A stretch of 64,000 nucleotides of DNA from JAUWGC01 sp963753055. GTDB taxonomy: Bacteria; Bacteroidota; Bacteroidia; Bacteroidales; B18-G4. Below are positions 1 to 8,908 of this stretch, one piece after another. The stretch covers positions 496,001 through 560,000 of the forward strand of contig CAVWAP010000009.1 of NCBI GenBank assembly GCA_963753055.1. Reading direction: 5' to 3'. The notes beneath the pieces are model-generated. The model was not told the DNA's origin. It saw nothing but the letters and a program-made list of their open reading frames with translations, and ran no database searches. Position numbers and translations under genes: made by a program. Positions within the stretch are counted from its first letter, which is position 1. Each line of letters starts with the position of its first letter.

Positions 1-3000
1 AGAAGACAGTTTCGAATTATCTTCAAAAGGCAAAAAACATAATTTCAGATTCAAATTATGTGAACTCATCTTTGTATGACATTTTCCCTAATGACCTTTA
101 TCAGGATGATGGCATAATCATTTTAGTCTTTCAAAAAAATTCTTTGGTTTTCTGGTCCGATAATTCAATCCCCTTCACTTCTTTTGATTTCGTCAATTTT
201 AAGGCTCCTTCGGTAATAGAACTTCAGGATGGCTATTATTATATAGATGAATTGACAACTTCAGATTATCAGATTGTCGGAATGAGTTTGTTAGGTCATC
301 AATATTCCTACGAGAATGAATTTCTTAACAATGACTTTCATCCGCAATATTCTGTACCTTCCGGAACCAGGGTCTGTCTTTTTCAGGAAACATATGATAT
401 TTATTCCTCCGGTGATAAATTCCTTTTTTCATTAAAATTCCCTGATAACGCGTCCTTGCTAACATGGCAATATACCATACTATTTCTTTTGTATGTTCTC
501 ATGTTCACTTCATGTATCATCTTTCTTTTTCATCTATACCAAAAATTTGCAGGCTTCTTACGAAATAAATACATTTATATCATCACCTACTCTTTCGACC
601 TGATCCTGCTTCGATGGCTTCTGTTCTATTTTGAAATACCAAGAGTAATAACATCTTCAGCTTTTTTCAGCGCTTCTTATTTTGCTCATTCAGACCTCTT
701 TCCCTCTCCCGGGGATCTCATCCTGAATATGCTGGTCGTGCTGGGCATAGCAAGTGTTTTTAATCTAAAGTTCAGGCCCAAATTAATTTCCAGGACCCAG
801 AACCCGGCATTATCTTTTATCCGTGGTTATTTTATGCTGGTCCTGTCTTTCCTGCTGTTCTTTCCTTTTCTCTCACTTTCCAGAAGCCTTGTTTTTGATG
901 CTAATTTCTCTTTGAATCTTTCTGATATTTCCCTGATTACCACATATAGCTTCATTGGGCTATCAGCCATATTCATTATGCTTTTAGCCTATGTGCTGAT
1001 CAGTATCAGGCTATTTGAATATGCTTACCAATCATCAAACCGCAAGTTTCAGTCCTTTATCCTAATGTGGATGCTTGCTGCCATTACCACTATCCTTATC
1101 AATGTTTTATTTGAGACAACTGATTATATATTTGTCTTCTTCATTGCCCTATATATCATTTCATTATTTTTCTTCAAGTCTTATCAACGAAGGATTATCA
1201 CATTCTACAGTATCATATTCTACCTTTTTCTCTTTTCTGTTTTCAGCACCTACTCCCTGCAGACGATGATTACCACCAAGGAAAAGGAAGAGAGGCAGAT
1301 GATTGCTATGCAATTGACGCAGACCTATAACCCTCTTGTAGAATTTAATTACAGCATCGCCAGCAAGGAAATATCAAGGGACCTTACATTACAGGGCCTT
1401 CTTGTGCTTTCATATGAAGATCCTGCATTTGAGGATTCTGCCGTTCAATACCTTGAAGATCAGTATTTACGTCATATTTTCCCGGGATACGAAAGATACA
1501 GTACAATCTGTTTCCCTGATAAAGTTCTTGATATTCAACCTGAGGATTTTCTCATCAACTGTGATGAGTATTTCAGGGGCTTGATACGTGAGTATGGTGA
1601 CCATTCCCTGAGTGATAATCTTTTCCGTTATAATCTCAACGAATCAAACAGTTATATTTCACACGTCCGTATTCCTGCGACCATTGCCGATCAGATCATC
1701 ATATTTGACATATATTCCGAATTATTTTCTCCATTTATTCCGGATGAAGGACTGGGTTACCCTGAACTACTTATCGAATCATCTTATGCACATTTTCCTA
1801 AGACGGGCAATTATTCATACGCCAGGTACCGTGATGGCCAGCTGGTTTATAAATACGGAAATTATATTTACAGCATTGATCTGCCGGACAATCTTTTAAC
1901 GACAGATGCAGCTTTTTTCAATTATAATAATTATAGCCATTACATTGTCCCGCTGGATGAACAGAACCAGCTTATCTTAAGCAAAAAGAATCTTAACCTG
2001 CTTGATGCTATTGCACCATTTTCATACCTATTACTATTTTACGCCATCTATACCTTGATTTACCTGTTGCTCATTGTCTTTCCCTTTGAGAATTATTCTT
2101 TTGACATTAACTTCAGAAGCCGTCTCCAGGTATCCGTTATCACTATTATTGTTATTATCTTTTTTATTGTGGGCTATGTATCAGTAACTTATATTCAGAA
2201 TCTTAATGATGATAAGAACTATGCCATCCTGAAGGAGAAAACCCATTCTGTACTTATTGAACTGGAGCATAAACTGGCTGATCAGCCATATCTTTCTGTA
2301 GACATGCAATCTTATTTATCCGGTCTGCTTAACAAATTCTCTCTGGTTTTTTTCTCGGATATTAACCTTTATGATCTATCCGGTAATCTACTTGCTTCAT
2401 CAAGGCCACGGATTTTTGAAAAGGGCCTGATATCAACGCGTATGAATGCTGATGCATACAAGATGCTTTCTGTCAATAAAAAGCTTCTCTTTATTCATGA
2501 AGAAAAAATTGGTTCGTACAATTACCTTTCTGCATATATTCCATTCCGCAACAGTCAGAATATAATTGTTGCTTACCTCAACCTTCCCTATTTTTCAAAG
2601 ACCTCTGAGTTAAGGACAGAAATTTCTTCATTCCTGACAACTTTCCTTAACATATATATTTTCTTCATCGCCCTTTCTATCTTTCTAACACTGCTGATTT
2701 CCAGGTACACAACCCGGCCCCTGCAACTCATCAAAGACAAGATGCGCAGCCTTTCCCTTGGAAGATCTAACCAGAAGATCAACTGGGAAAGCAACGATGA
2801 AATTGGCAAGCTTATCAGTGAATATAATCGCATGATCGATGAGCTGGCCAAGAGCGCTGATCTGCTCGCTAAATCAGAAAGGGAAAGCGCCTGGAGGGAA
2901 ATGGCCAAGCAGGTTGCCCATGAAATCAAAAATCCGCTCACCCCGATGAAACTCAGTGTCCAGTACCTTGAAAAGGCCTGGGATGAAGAAAATGTTGATT

Positions 3001-3548
3001 TTGGCAAGCGCCTCAAACGCTTTACCAAAACTATCGTTGAGCAAATTGACACTTTATCGATGATTGCTTCCGAGTTTTCTGACTTTGCCAAGATGCCCCT
3101 GGCTCAATCCCGTAAGGTGAACCTTATCGACATCATTAAAAATGGCATTGACTTATTTAAGGACACAGAAAATATACAATTGGGCATTGATTTTGAGCCA
3201 GCCCAGGATTACACAGTGTTTGTAGATCAAAAGCAGCTTCTTCGTGTATTCAACAACCTGATACAAAATGCTATTGAAGCGATAGGGCAGGATCAATCCG
3301 GAAAAATTGAGATCTCCGTTGAGTCACAAAACAATGAGTTCCTTATCAAAGTGGCTGATAATGGACCTGGAATACCTGCAGATCAGGCCGATAAGATTTT
3401 CTCTCCGAGCTTTACAACAAAAACCAGTGGTATGGGACTTGGGCTGGCCATGGCCAGGAATATTGTGATTAATTCCGGTGGAGAAATTAGTTTCGAAAGT
3501 GAACCAGGGAAGGGAACAATGTTTCTGATAAGGCTGCCGAAGGTTTGA
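1..3548 (+). CDS. NtrY-like membrane sensor histidine kinase, 5' partial
   Basis: Two-component sensor kinase in the inner membrane. A GTG at 60 could start it, but the same frame is open to the left edge, so I read the gene as beginning upstream. Counting from 60: several membrane helices in the first third, a long extracytoplasmic region, another helix pair near residues 690-720, a helix before the HAMP (about 875-940), then a HisKA domain with the phospho-His in VAHEIKNPLTPMKL (H954). The ATPase domain has an N box (NNLIQNAIEAI), a G1 box (DNGPGIP) and a G2 box (GMGLGLAMA). The HEIKNPLTP motif is typical of NtrY-like kinases. No response regulator lies beside it; the next gene (dut) is convergent. 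The ligand is unknown. Confidence 0.9.
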   Translation, partial: KTVSNYLQKAKNIISDSNYVNSSLYDIFPNDLYQDDGIIILVFQKNSLVFWSDNSIPFTSFDFVNFKAPSVIELQDGYYYIDELTTSDYQIVGMSLLGHQYSYENEFLNNDFHPQYSVPSGTRVCLFQETYDIYSSGDKFLFSLKFPDNASLLTWQYTILFLLYVLMFTSCIIFLFHLYQKFAGFLRNKYIYIITYSFDLILLRWLLFYFEIPRVITSSAFFSASYFAHSDLFPSPGDLILNMLVVLGIASVFNLKFRPKLISRTQNPALSFIRGYFMLVLSFLLFFPFLSLSRSLVFDANFSLNLSDISLITTYSFIGLSAIFIMLLAYVLISIRLFEYAYQSSNRKFQSFILMWMLAAITTILINVLFETTDYIFVFFIALYIISLFFFKSYQRRIITFYSIIFYLFLFSVFSTYSLQTMITTKEKEERQMIAMQLTQTYNPLVEFNYSIASKEISRDLTLQGLLVLSYEDPAFEDSAVQYLEDQYLRHIFPGYERYSTICFPDKVLDIQPEDFLINCDEYFRGLIREYGDHSLSDNLFRYNLNESNSYISHVRIPATIADQIIIFDIYSELFSPFIPDEGLGYPELLIESSYAHFPKTGNYSYARYRDGQLVYKYGNYIYSIDLPDNLLTTDAAFFNYNNYSHYIVPLDEQNQLILSKKNLNLLDAIAPFSYLLLFYAIYTLIYLLLIVFPFENYSFDINFRSRLQVSVITIIVIIFFIVGYVSVTYIQNLNDDKNYAILKEKTHSVLIELEHKLADQPYLSVDMQSYLSGLLNKFSLVFFSDINLYDLSGNLLASSRPRIFEKGLISTRMNADAYKMLSVNKKLLFIHEEKIGSYNYLSAYIPFRNSQNIIVAYLNLPYFSKTSELRTEISSFLTTFLNIYIFFIALSIFLTLLISRYTTRPLQLIKDKMRSLSLGRSNQKINWESNDEIGKLISEYNRMIDELAKSADLLAKSERESAWREMAKQVAHEIKNPLTPMKLSVQYLEKAWDEENVDFGKRLKRFTKTIVEQIDTLSMIASEFSDFAKMPLAQSRKVNLIDIIKNGIDLFKDTENIQLGIDFEPAQDYTVFVDQKQLLRVFNNLIQNAIEAIGQDQSGKIEISVESQNNEFLIKVADNGPGIPADQADKIFSPSFTTKTSGMGLGLAMARNIVINSGGEISFESEPGKGTMFLIRLPKV

Positions 3549-3550
3549 TT

Positions 3551-3625
3551 CATGTACACATGGACACATGTTCGCATGTACGAATGGTTCCTTGCTAAAT
3601 GTGTCCATGCTTATATGAGAACATG
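3551..3625. repeat. CATG-word inverted repeat between convergent genes
   Basis: The gap between the kinase and dut is built from variants of the words ACATG and CATGTTC. The left half (GTACACATGGACACATG) is roughly complementary to the right half (AAATGTGTCCATG...GAACATG), so the transcript can fold. It may end transcription from both sides. Related words recur at 5609-5743 and 38228-38335. Confidence 0.5.
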
Positions 3626-3633
3626 CAAAATGA

Positions 3634-4065
3634 TTATCTTCCCGAATGCCCAAAGCCTCCTGCTCCTCGTTCTGTTTCTGAAAGTGCATCTACTTCTATC
3701 CATTCGGCTGTTACGTGTGATGCAATGATCATCTGCGCGATCCTTTCACCATTATTGATCACAAAGTCATCTTTTGAAAGGTTGATCATGATGATCTTAA
3801 CCTCTCCACGGTAATCTGCATCAATGGTTCCTGGAGTATTCACCAGGCTGATCCCATGCCTGATTGCCAGTCCGCTCCTTGGCCTTATCTGTGCTTCGTA
3901 GCCCTGTGGCAGTTCAATAAACAAGCCAGTAGGTATCAAAGCTCTTTCCAGTGATTTAAGGGTTACCGGTTCATCCAGGTTGGCCCGCAGGTCCATTCCA
4001 GCAGAATATGCTGTTTCATACGACGGTAAAACGTGCTTTGAAGCATTGACAATCTTGATTTTCAT
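3634..4065 (-). CDS. dut: dUTP diphosphatase
   Basis: Hydrolyses dUTP to dUMP and pyrophosphate, keeping uracil out of DNA and feeding dTMP synthesis. At 143 aa it is the normal length of the homotrimeric enzyme. Conserved motifs are present in order: AGMDLRA near the N-terminus, PRSGLAIRHGI (phosphate binding), NTPGTIDADYRGEV (the Asp that orients water, and the base-stacking region), GERIAQMII, and the flexible Gly-rich C-terminal arm RGAGGFGHSGR. It lies 9 bp downstream of the flippase gene on the same strand, so the two are probably co-transcribed. Confidence 0.97.
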   Translation of the reverse strand: MKIKIVNASKHVLPSYETAYSAGMDLRANLDEPVTLKSLERALIPTGLFIELPQGYEAQIRPRSGLAIRHGISLVNTPGTIDADYRGEVKIIMINLSKDDFVINNGERIAQMIIASHVTAEWIEVDALSETERGAGGFGHSGR

Positions 4066-4074
4066 AGTTATGCT

Positions 4075-5568
4075 TTATTGAAAACTTTTCCTGAATACCG
4101 CTTTTTCCATCAGTATCACAATCGTTATAAATGAAATAAACAAAACAGTATTTATAGTCCATCTCAAATAAATGTCCTGCCATTGAATGAAATAGTCAAA
4201 TGCATAAAATGCCATTGCAATGATAAAATAAATGGAAATCCGTCTGAAGTCATAAGCAATTGGATAAAATCGTCTGCCAAGGAAAAATGACATCAGCACC
4301 ATGGCGAAGTAACAGACAAAGTGAGCCCAGGCGGCACCGGTATATCCCATGGCCGGTACAAGTAATATGTTAAGCACAATGGTTATTGTAGCACCAACCA
4401 GGGCGATATAGGCTCCAAACCGGGTCAGGTCATTCAGTTTATACCAAATAGACAGGTTGAAGAAAACCCCCAGTAATAAATTGGCCATCAGGACAATAGG
4501 GACAATATGCAGTCCTTCCCGGAAGTCTTTTCCGATAAAATATTTAAAAATATCAAGGTAAAGGGTTACGGCAAGGAATATGATAAGACAGAAGATGATA
4601 AAATACTTCATTACATCAGCATAGAGCTTTTTGGAATCCTTTTCTTTAGCATGCGAGAAGAAAAAGGGCTCGGCAGCGTACCGGAACATCTGGATGAAGA
4701 GGGTCATCAAAACGGCAAGTTTATAGTTCGCACCATATATCCCCAATTGACTAAGGACATATTCTTTGCCATCAGTAATATGCTCCGGAACAGTGAGCAA
4801 GAACTTAAAAAGCAGTTTGTCAGACACTTCATTTACCATACCTGCAATCCCGACAATAAGCAAGGGGAATGCATATTTTAACATGCTGCGCAAGAGTGTC
4901 ATACTGACTTTAACCGTTGCGGTAAACATATCCGTCAGGAGCAATAGCAATGTGATGATGGTCGCCAGGAGGTTAGAAATAAATGCATAACCAACGCCTA
5001 TTTCAGGACTGTAAAAACTCAGGAATACCGAATCAGGATTTGTGGCATAAATCTTTGGGCAAACGAGCAGGAAGAAGAAATTAAAGCCAATGTTGCTTAG
5101 AACATTTATGATCTTGATGATGGCGAATTTCAAAGCTTTGTTTTGTTGACGCAGCCGTGCAAAAGGAATAGCGAGGAAAGCGTCAATTCCAATGATTAAT
5201 GCAAAATACTTTATGTATTCAACATGATCCTGGTACTGTATCAGCCTGGCTATTGGTTCAGCAAATGCAAGAACGAACAGGATAAATATTGTCGAGGTCG
5301 CAAGAAGGGTTACAAGTGCAGTGGAATATACTTTCTTTTTATCCTGTTCCTTTTCCGAAAACCTGAAGAAGGCCGTCTCCATTCCATAGGTTAACAGTAC
5401 AAAAAGAAAGGCAACGTAGGCGTATAGTTCAGTTACAATACCATATTCTCCCTGAAGAAAGATCCGTGTGTAGAACGGGGTAAGCAGCAGGTAGTTCAGC
5501 AGGCGGGGAATGATAGTCCCCATTCCATATACTACGGTTTGTCCTGCAAGCTGCTTAATTTGATTCAA
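4075..5568 (-). CDS. Wzx/MATE-type polysaccharide flippase
   Basis: 497-aa integral membrane protein of the oligosaccharide flippase (MOP) superfamily, predicted to move lipid-linked saccharide units across the inner membrane. It shows about 12-14 hydrophobic helices, a conserved N-terminal segment (QLAGQTVVYGMGTIIPR) and short charged loops such as FRFSEKEQDKKK. No glycosyltransferases lie nearby, so the substrate cannot be inferred. It is first in a two-gene minus-strand unit with dut. Confidence 0.88.
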   Translation of the reverse strand: MNQIKQLAGQTVVYGMGTIIPRLLNYLLLTPFYTRIFLQGEYGIVTELYAYVAFLFVLLTYGMETAFFRFSEKEQDKKKVYSTALVTLLATSTIFILFVLAFAEPIARLIQYQDHVEYIKYFALIIGIDAFLAIPFARLRQQNKALKFAIIKIINVLSNIGFNFFFLLVCPKIYATNPDSVFLSFYSPEIGVGYAFISNLLATIITLLLLLTDMFTATVKVSMTLLRSMLKYAFPLLIVGIAGMVNEVSDKLLFKFLLTVPEHITDGKEYVLSQLGIYGANYKLAVLMTLFIQMFRYAAEPFFFSHAKEKDSKKLYADVMKYFIIFCLIIFLAVTLYLDIFKYFIGKDFREGLHIVPIVLMANLLLGVFFNLSIWYKLNDLTRFGAYIALVGATITIVLNILLVPAMGYTGAAWAHFVCYFAMVLMSFFLGRRFYPIAYDFRRISIYFIIAMAFYAFDYFIQWQDIYLRWTINTVLFISFITIVILMEKAVFRKSFQ

Positions 5569-5608
5569 ATCCTAATTTGTTTGAAAGCAAAAATAAAGAA
5601 AAACAATT

Positions 5609-5743
5609 CATGTACACATGTTCTCATGTTCTCATGTTCACATGTTGTCTCGTCCTGAAATAGGTTTACACATATGGTAAACAAAACGGACGCGATGCAT
5701 TTCCTGATAAATGCGAACATGTGTACATGTGAACATGGAACAT
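5609..5743. repeat. ACATGTTC-word repeats upstream of mrdA
   Basis: Two clusters of ACATGTTC/CATGTTCTC words: 5609-5646 in one orientation, and 5711-5743 (GAACATGTGTACATGTG) largely its inverse. They fill the divergent gap between the flippase and mrdA. No protein-coding signal is seen. Confidence 0.45.
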
Positions 5744-5750
5744 CTTTTGG

Positions 5751-5758
5751 TATATTTG
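5751..5758 (+). promoter_or_regulatory. Possible -7 box TATATTTG for mrdA-rodA
   Basis: TATATTTG matches the Bacteroidota -7 consensus TAnnTTTG. It ends only 4 bases before the mrdA ATG, so transcription from it would begin at or next to the start codon (leaderless mRNA). No clear TTG box lies about 20 bases upstream, so confidence is low. Confidence 0.3.
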
Positions 5759-5762
5759 TTCT

Positions 5763-7604
5763 ATGAAAAGCCAGGTTTATGCAATCCGGAAGAACATCAT
5801 TTTCTATATTATTATCCTTACCGGATTGGTTTTCATAATCAAGCTTTTCATCCTTCAAATACCTGATAACGCTTATAAATTTTCAGCTGAAAACAATGTT
5901 CTTCGCTACATCACTCAATATCCATCCCGCGGGTTGATCTACGACAGGAATGGTACTTTGCTTGTATACAATGAGGCCGCTTATGATCTCCTGGTCATTC
6001 CCAGGCAGGTACAGGCTTTTGACACACTGGAGTTATGTAAAATATTAAAGATTGATGAAGAAGACCTGATCTCACGTCTGCAGAAAGCCAGAACATACTC
6101 ACGTTACAAACCTTCCATTTTTATTGAACAGGTCTCAAAAGAAGACTATGCTTATCTTGAAGAAAAACTATATAAATATCCTGGTTTTTATGTTCAGGCC
6201 AGGACCTTAAGAAAATATCCCATACCTATTGCTGCACATACATTTGGTTATGTTGGTGAAGTCACAAGGGCAGAAGTTGACAACAATTCATATTATAAGT
6301 CTGGCGACTATATTGGAAAGAGTGGTATCGAAAAATTTTATGAAGACTCCCTGCGAGGAAGGAAGGGGATAAAGCTTAAGATTGTTGATGTATTCAACAG
6401 GGAAAAGGGTTCCTTCCGTGATGGCGAGTTCGACACGGTTGCGGTTAAGGGTACAAACCTGTCGATCACCATTGATGCAGCCTTGCAGGAATATGGAGAA
6501 GCCCTCATGAAGAACAAGAAAGGCAGTATTGTGGCTATTGAGCCAGCAACGGGTGAGATCCTTGCCCTGGTTACCAGTCCTTCCTACGACCCCAACCTGC
6601 TTGTCGGTCGTGTCCGTAGCAAAAACTACACAGGCCTTTCCAATGACACCTTGAAGCCTCTGATGAACCGCGCGATCATGGGAACGTATTCACCAGGATC
6701 TACCTTTAAGTTAGTGAATGCATTGATTGGCCTGCAGGAGAAAACATTGTTTCCTGGTACCGAATATTTATGCGATGGCCCTGAATCGCGACCAATACGT
6801 TGCACCCATTACCATACAACTCCATTGGCACTTAATGACGCTATCCAGCATTCCTGTAATCCCTATTTCTGGAATGTATTCAAGTCGATAATAAACAGCA
6901 AGGACAACGGGGATGTTGTGAAAGGCTTTCAATGCTGGCATGATCATGTGATCAGACTGGGTTTTGGAAGAAGGTTTGATACGGATATTCCATTTGAGCT
7001 GAGTGGCAGCATCCCGGAATATACTCTTTATGATAAGATCTACTCCGAGGGTCATTGGAACGCACTGACGATTCGCTCTCTGGCTATCGGGCAGGGTGAA
7101 ATCCTTGTCACACCCATGCAACTGGCTAATTTTGTGGCTATTACTGCCAACAGGGGCTTCTTTTATCCTCCCCACATTGTCAAGGCCTATGGAGACGGAA
7201 CAATCCAACAGCCTATTACCGTTGAAAGAAATAATACTAATATTGACCCTCAGCATTGGGAGATAGTGGTAAATGCCATGCTTGATGTGGTCGAGGGAGA
7301 GAGTGGAACCGCAAGATGGTATAAACTGGATACCATTCCTTTTTGCGGTAAGACCGGGACGGTTGAAAACCCGCATGGTGAAGATCATTCAATGTTTATT
7401 GCCTTTGCACCAAAAGACAATCCGCAAATTGCCATGTCTGTTATCGTTGAAAATGCTGGCTACGGTTCGACATGGGCAGCACCTATTGCCAGCCTGTTAA
7501 TTGAAAAATACTTAACAGGGGTTGTAACAAGGACATGGATTGAAGACCGGATGTTAAAAAGCAATTTAATTACAAAAGAGAAAGAAAAAGAAGCAGAAGA
7601 ATGA
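5763..7604 (+). CDS. mrdA: Penicillin-binding protein 2 (elongasome transpeptidase)
   Basis: Class B penicillin-binding protein that cross-links peptidoglycan during side-wall elongation with RodA. 613 aa. One N-terminal membrane anchor (about residues 12-32) is followed by the PBP dimerisation region containing the conserved PSRGLIYDRNG. The transpeptidase domain has all three active-site motifs: STFK with nucleophile Ser313, SCN at 364-366, and KTG at 530-532. Its stop overlaps the rodA start (ATGA, 7601-7604), so the pair is translationally coupled, the usual mrdA-mrdB arrangement. ATG 5763 is chosen because the hydrophobic anchor follows directly. Confidence 0.97.
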   Translation: MKSQVYAIRKNIIFYIIILTGLVFIIKLFILQIPDNAYKFSAENNVLRYITQYPSRGLIYDRNGTLLVYNEAAYDLLVIPRQVQAFDTLELCKILKIDEEDLISRLQKARTYSRYKPSIFIEQVSKEDYAYLEEKLYKYPGFYVQARTLRKYPIPIAAHTFGYVGEVTRAEVDNNSYYKSGDYIGKSGIEKFYEDSLRGRKGIKLKIVDVFNREKGSFRDGEFDTVAVKGTNLSITIDAALQEYGEALMKNKKGSIVAIEPATGEILALVTSPSYDPNLLVGRVRSKNYTGLSNDTLKPLMNRAIMGTYSPGSTFKLVNALIGLQEKTLFPGTEYLCDGPESRPIRCTHYHTTPLALNDAIQHSCNPYFWNVFKSIINSKDNGDVVKGFQCWHDHVIRLGFGRRFDTDIPFELSGSIPEYTLYDKIYSEGHWNALTIRSLAIGQGEILVTPMQLANFVAITANRGFFYPPHIVKAYGDGTIQQPITVERNNTNIDPQHWEIVVNAMLDVVEGESGTARWYKLDTIPFCGKTGTVENPHGEDHSMFIAFAPKDNPQIAMSVIVENAGYGSTWAAPIASLLIEKYLTGVVTRTWIEDRMLKSNLITKEKEKEAEE

Positions 7605-8866
7605 GAGAGAACCAGCGCATATTATCAAATATTGACTGGACCACTGTCCTGATCTATTTCGTCCTGGTCATGATGGGATGGGTCAATATCTATGCTGCTG
7701 TATTCAATGAGGAGCATCAGAGCATTTTCGATATCAGCCAGCGTTACGGTAAGCAGCTCCTTTGGATAGCTGCTGCCGTATTCATGATCTTCATCTTATT
7801 GATTATTGATGCCAAGTTCTTTTCCACCTTTGCATATGCTATCTATGGAATCAGTATTTCTTTATTGGTAGCGGTATTGCTCTTTGGTGTTGAGATAGGA
7901 GGTGCCAAATCATGGTTTCAGATAGGTTCTTTTGGCATTCAGCCAGCCGAGTTTGCCAAGGTAGCCACGGCCCTGGCCCTTTCGAAATACTTAAGTACTT
8001 ACAGTATCTCTATTAATAAGTTTAAGTCACTTGTAACCTCACTTGCCATTATTTTTGTTCCCTTCGCCCTGATACTTCTCCAGAATGACACAGGTTCTGC
8101 ATTGGTTTTTACAGCCTTTATTATCGTTCTCTACAGAGAAGGCCTTTCCGGAAGCATCCTTTTATTTGGCATCATATTAATAATTCTTTTCCTCGTCACC
8201 CTATTACTTGAAGAGCAGTTCTATTTCCTTATTGCTGGCATATTCCTGCTCTCTGGTGCTTTGCTCTTTTTCATTCAAAGGACCTCTGTTAATATCATCA
8301 AAGTCGTCTTGTTGTTTATCTTCCTGTCCGGCTTTGTTGCCAGTGTCAATTATACTTTTGAAAAGGTACTAAGTGATCATCAGAAAACCCGTATAAATGT
8401 CCTCATTGGCAAAGAAGCCGATCTTAAAGGGGCCGGTTATAACGTTCATCAGTCGAAAATTGCTATTGGCTCCGGTGGCTTTGCAGGAAAAGGCTTCCTG
8501 CAGGGAACACAAACAAAGTACAACTTCGTCCCTGAACAGGATACAGATTTTATTTTTTGTACAGTGGGAGAAGAATGGGGGTTCCTTGGAAGTACTATTG
8601 TGGTTGGATTGTTCCTGCTGCTCTTCTACAGGTTACTCAGGATGGCGGAACGGCAAAAGTCTGATTTTGCAAGGATCTATGGTTATTGCGTGGTGTCAAT
8701 ATTATTTATCCATTTCCTGGTAAATATCGGAATGACCATAGGTTTGGTGCCCGTAATCGGTATTCCGTTACCTTTCTTCAGTTATGGAGGCTCCTCATTA
8801 TGGTCTTTTTCCATCCTGCTGTTCATTTTTATCCGGCAGGATGCCTACCGCTGGCAGATTCTTTAA
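7601..8866 (+). CDS. rodA: RodA peptidoglycan glycosyltransferase (SEDS)
   Basis: SEDS-family polymerase that extends glycan strands from lipid II in partnership with PBP2. 421 aa with about ten membrane helices. Family signatures are visible: GAKSWFQIG...IQPAEFAK, the long extracytoplasmic stretch holding GAGYNVHQSKIAIGSGG and the conserved FVPEQDTDFIF, and a C-terminal GIPLPFFSYGGSS. The start codon lies inside the mrdA stop (ATGA overlap). Confidence 0.97.
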   Translation: MRENQRILSNIDWTTVLIYFVLVMMGWVNIYAAVFNEEHQSIFDISQRYGKQLLWIAAAVFMIFILLIIDAKFFSTFAYAIYGISISLLVAVLLFGVEIGGAKSWFQIGSFGIQPAEFAKVATALALSKYLSTYSISINKFKSLVTSLAIIFVPFALILLQNDTGSALVFTAFIIVLYREGLSGSILLFGIILIILFLVTLLLEEQFYFLIAGIFLLSGALLFFIQRTSVNIIKVVLLFIFLSGFVASVNYTFEKVLSDHQKTRINVLIGKEADLKGAGYNVHQSKIAIGSGGFAGKGFLQGTQTKYNFVPEQDTDFIFCTVGEEWGFLGSTIVVGLFLLLFYRLLRMAERQKSDFARIYGYCVVSILFIHFLVNIGMTIGLVPVIGIPLPFFSYGGSSLWSFSILLFIFIRQDAYRWQIL

Positions 8867-8908
8867 ACATTTCCCATTCTGCATTGTTGATTCTACATAT
8901 TCCAATTA

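Noticed and set aside
2588..3091. 167-codon minus-strand frame under the sensor kinase
   Set aside because: A shadow of the kinase coding strand with no recognisable features.
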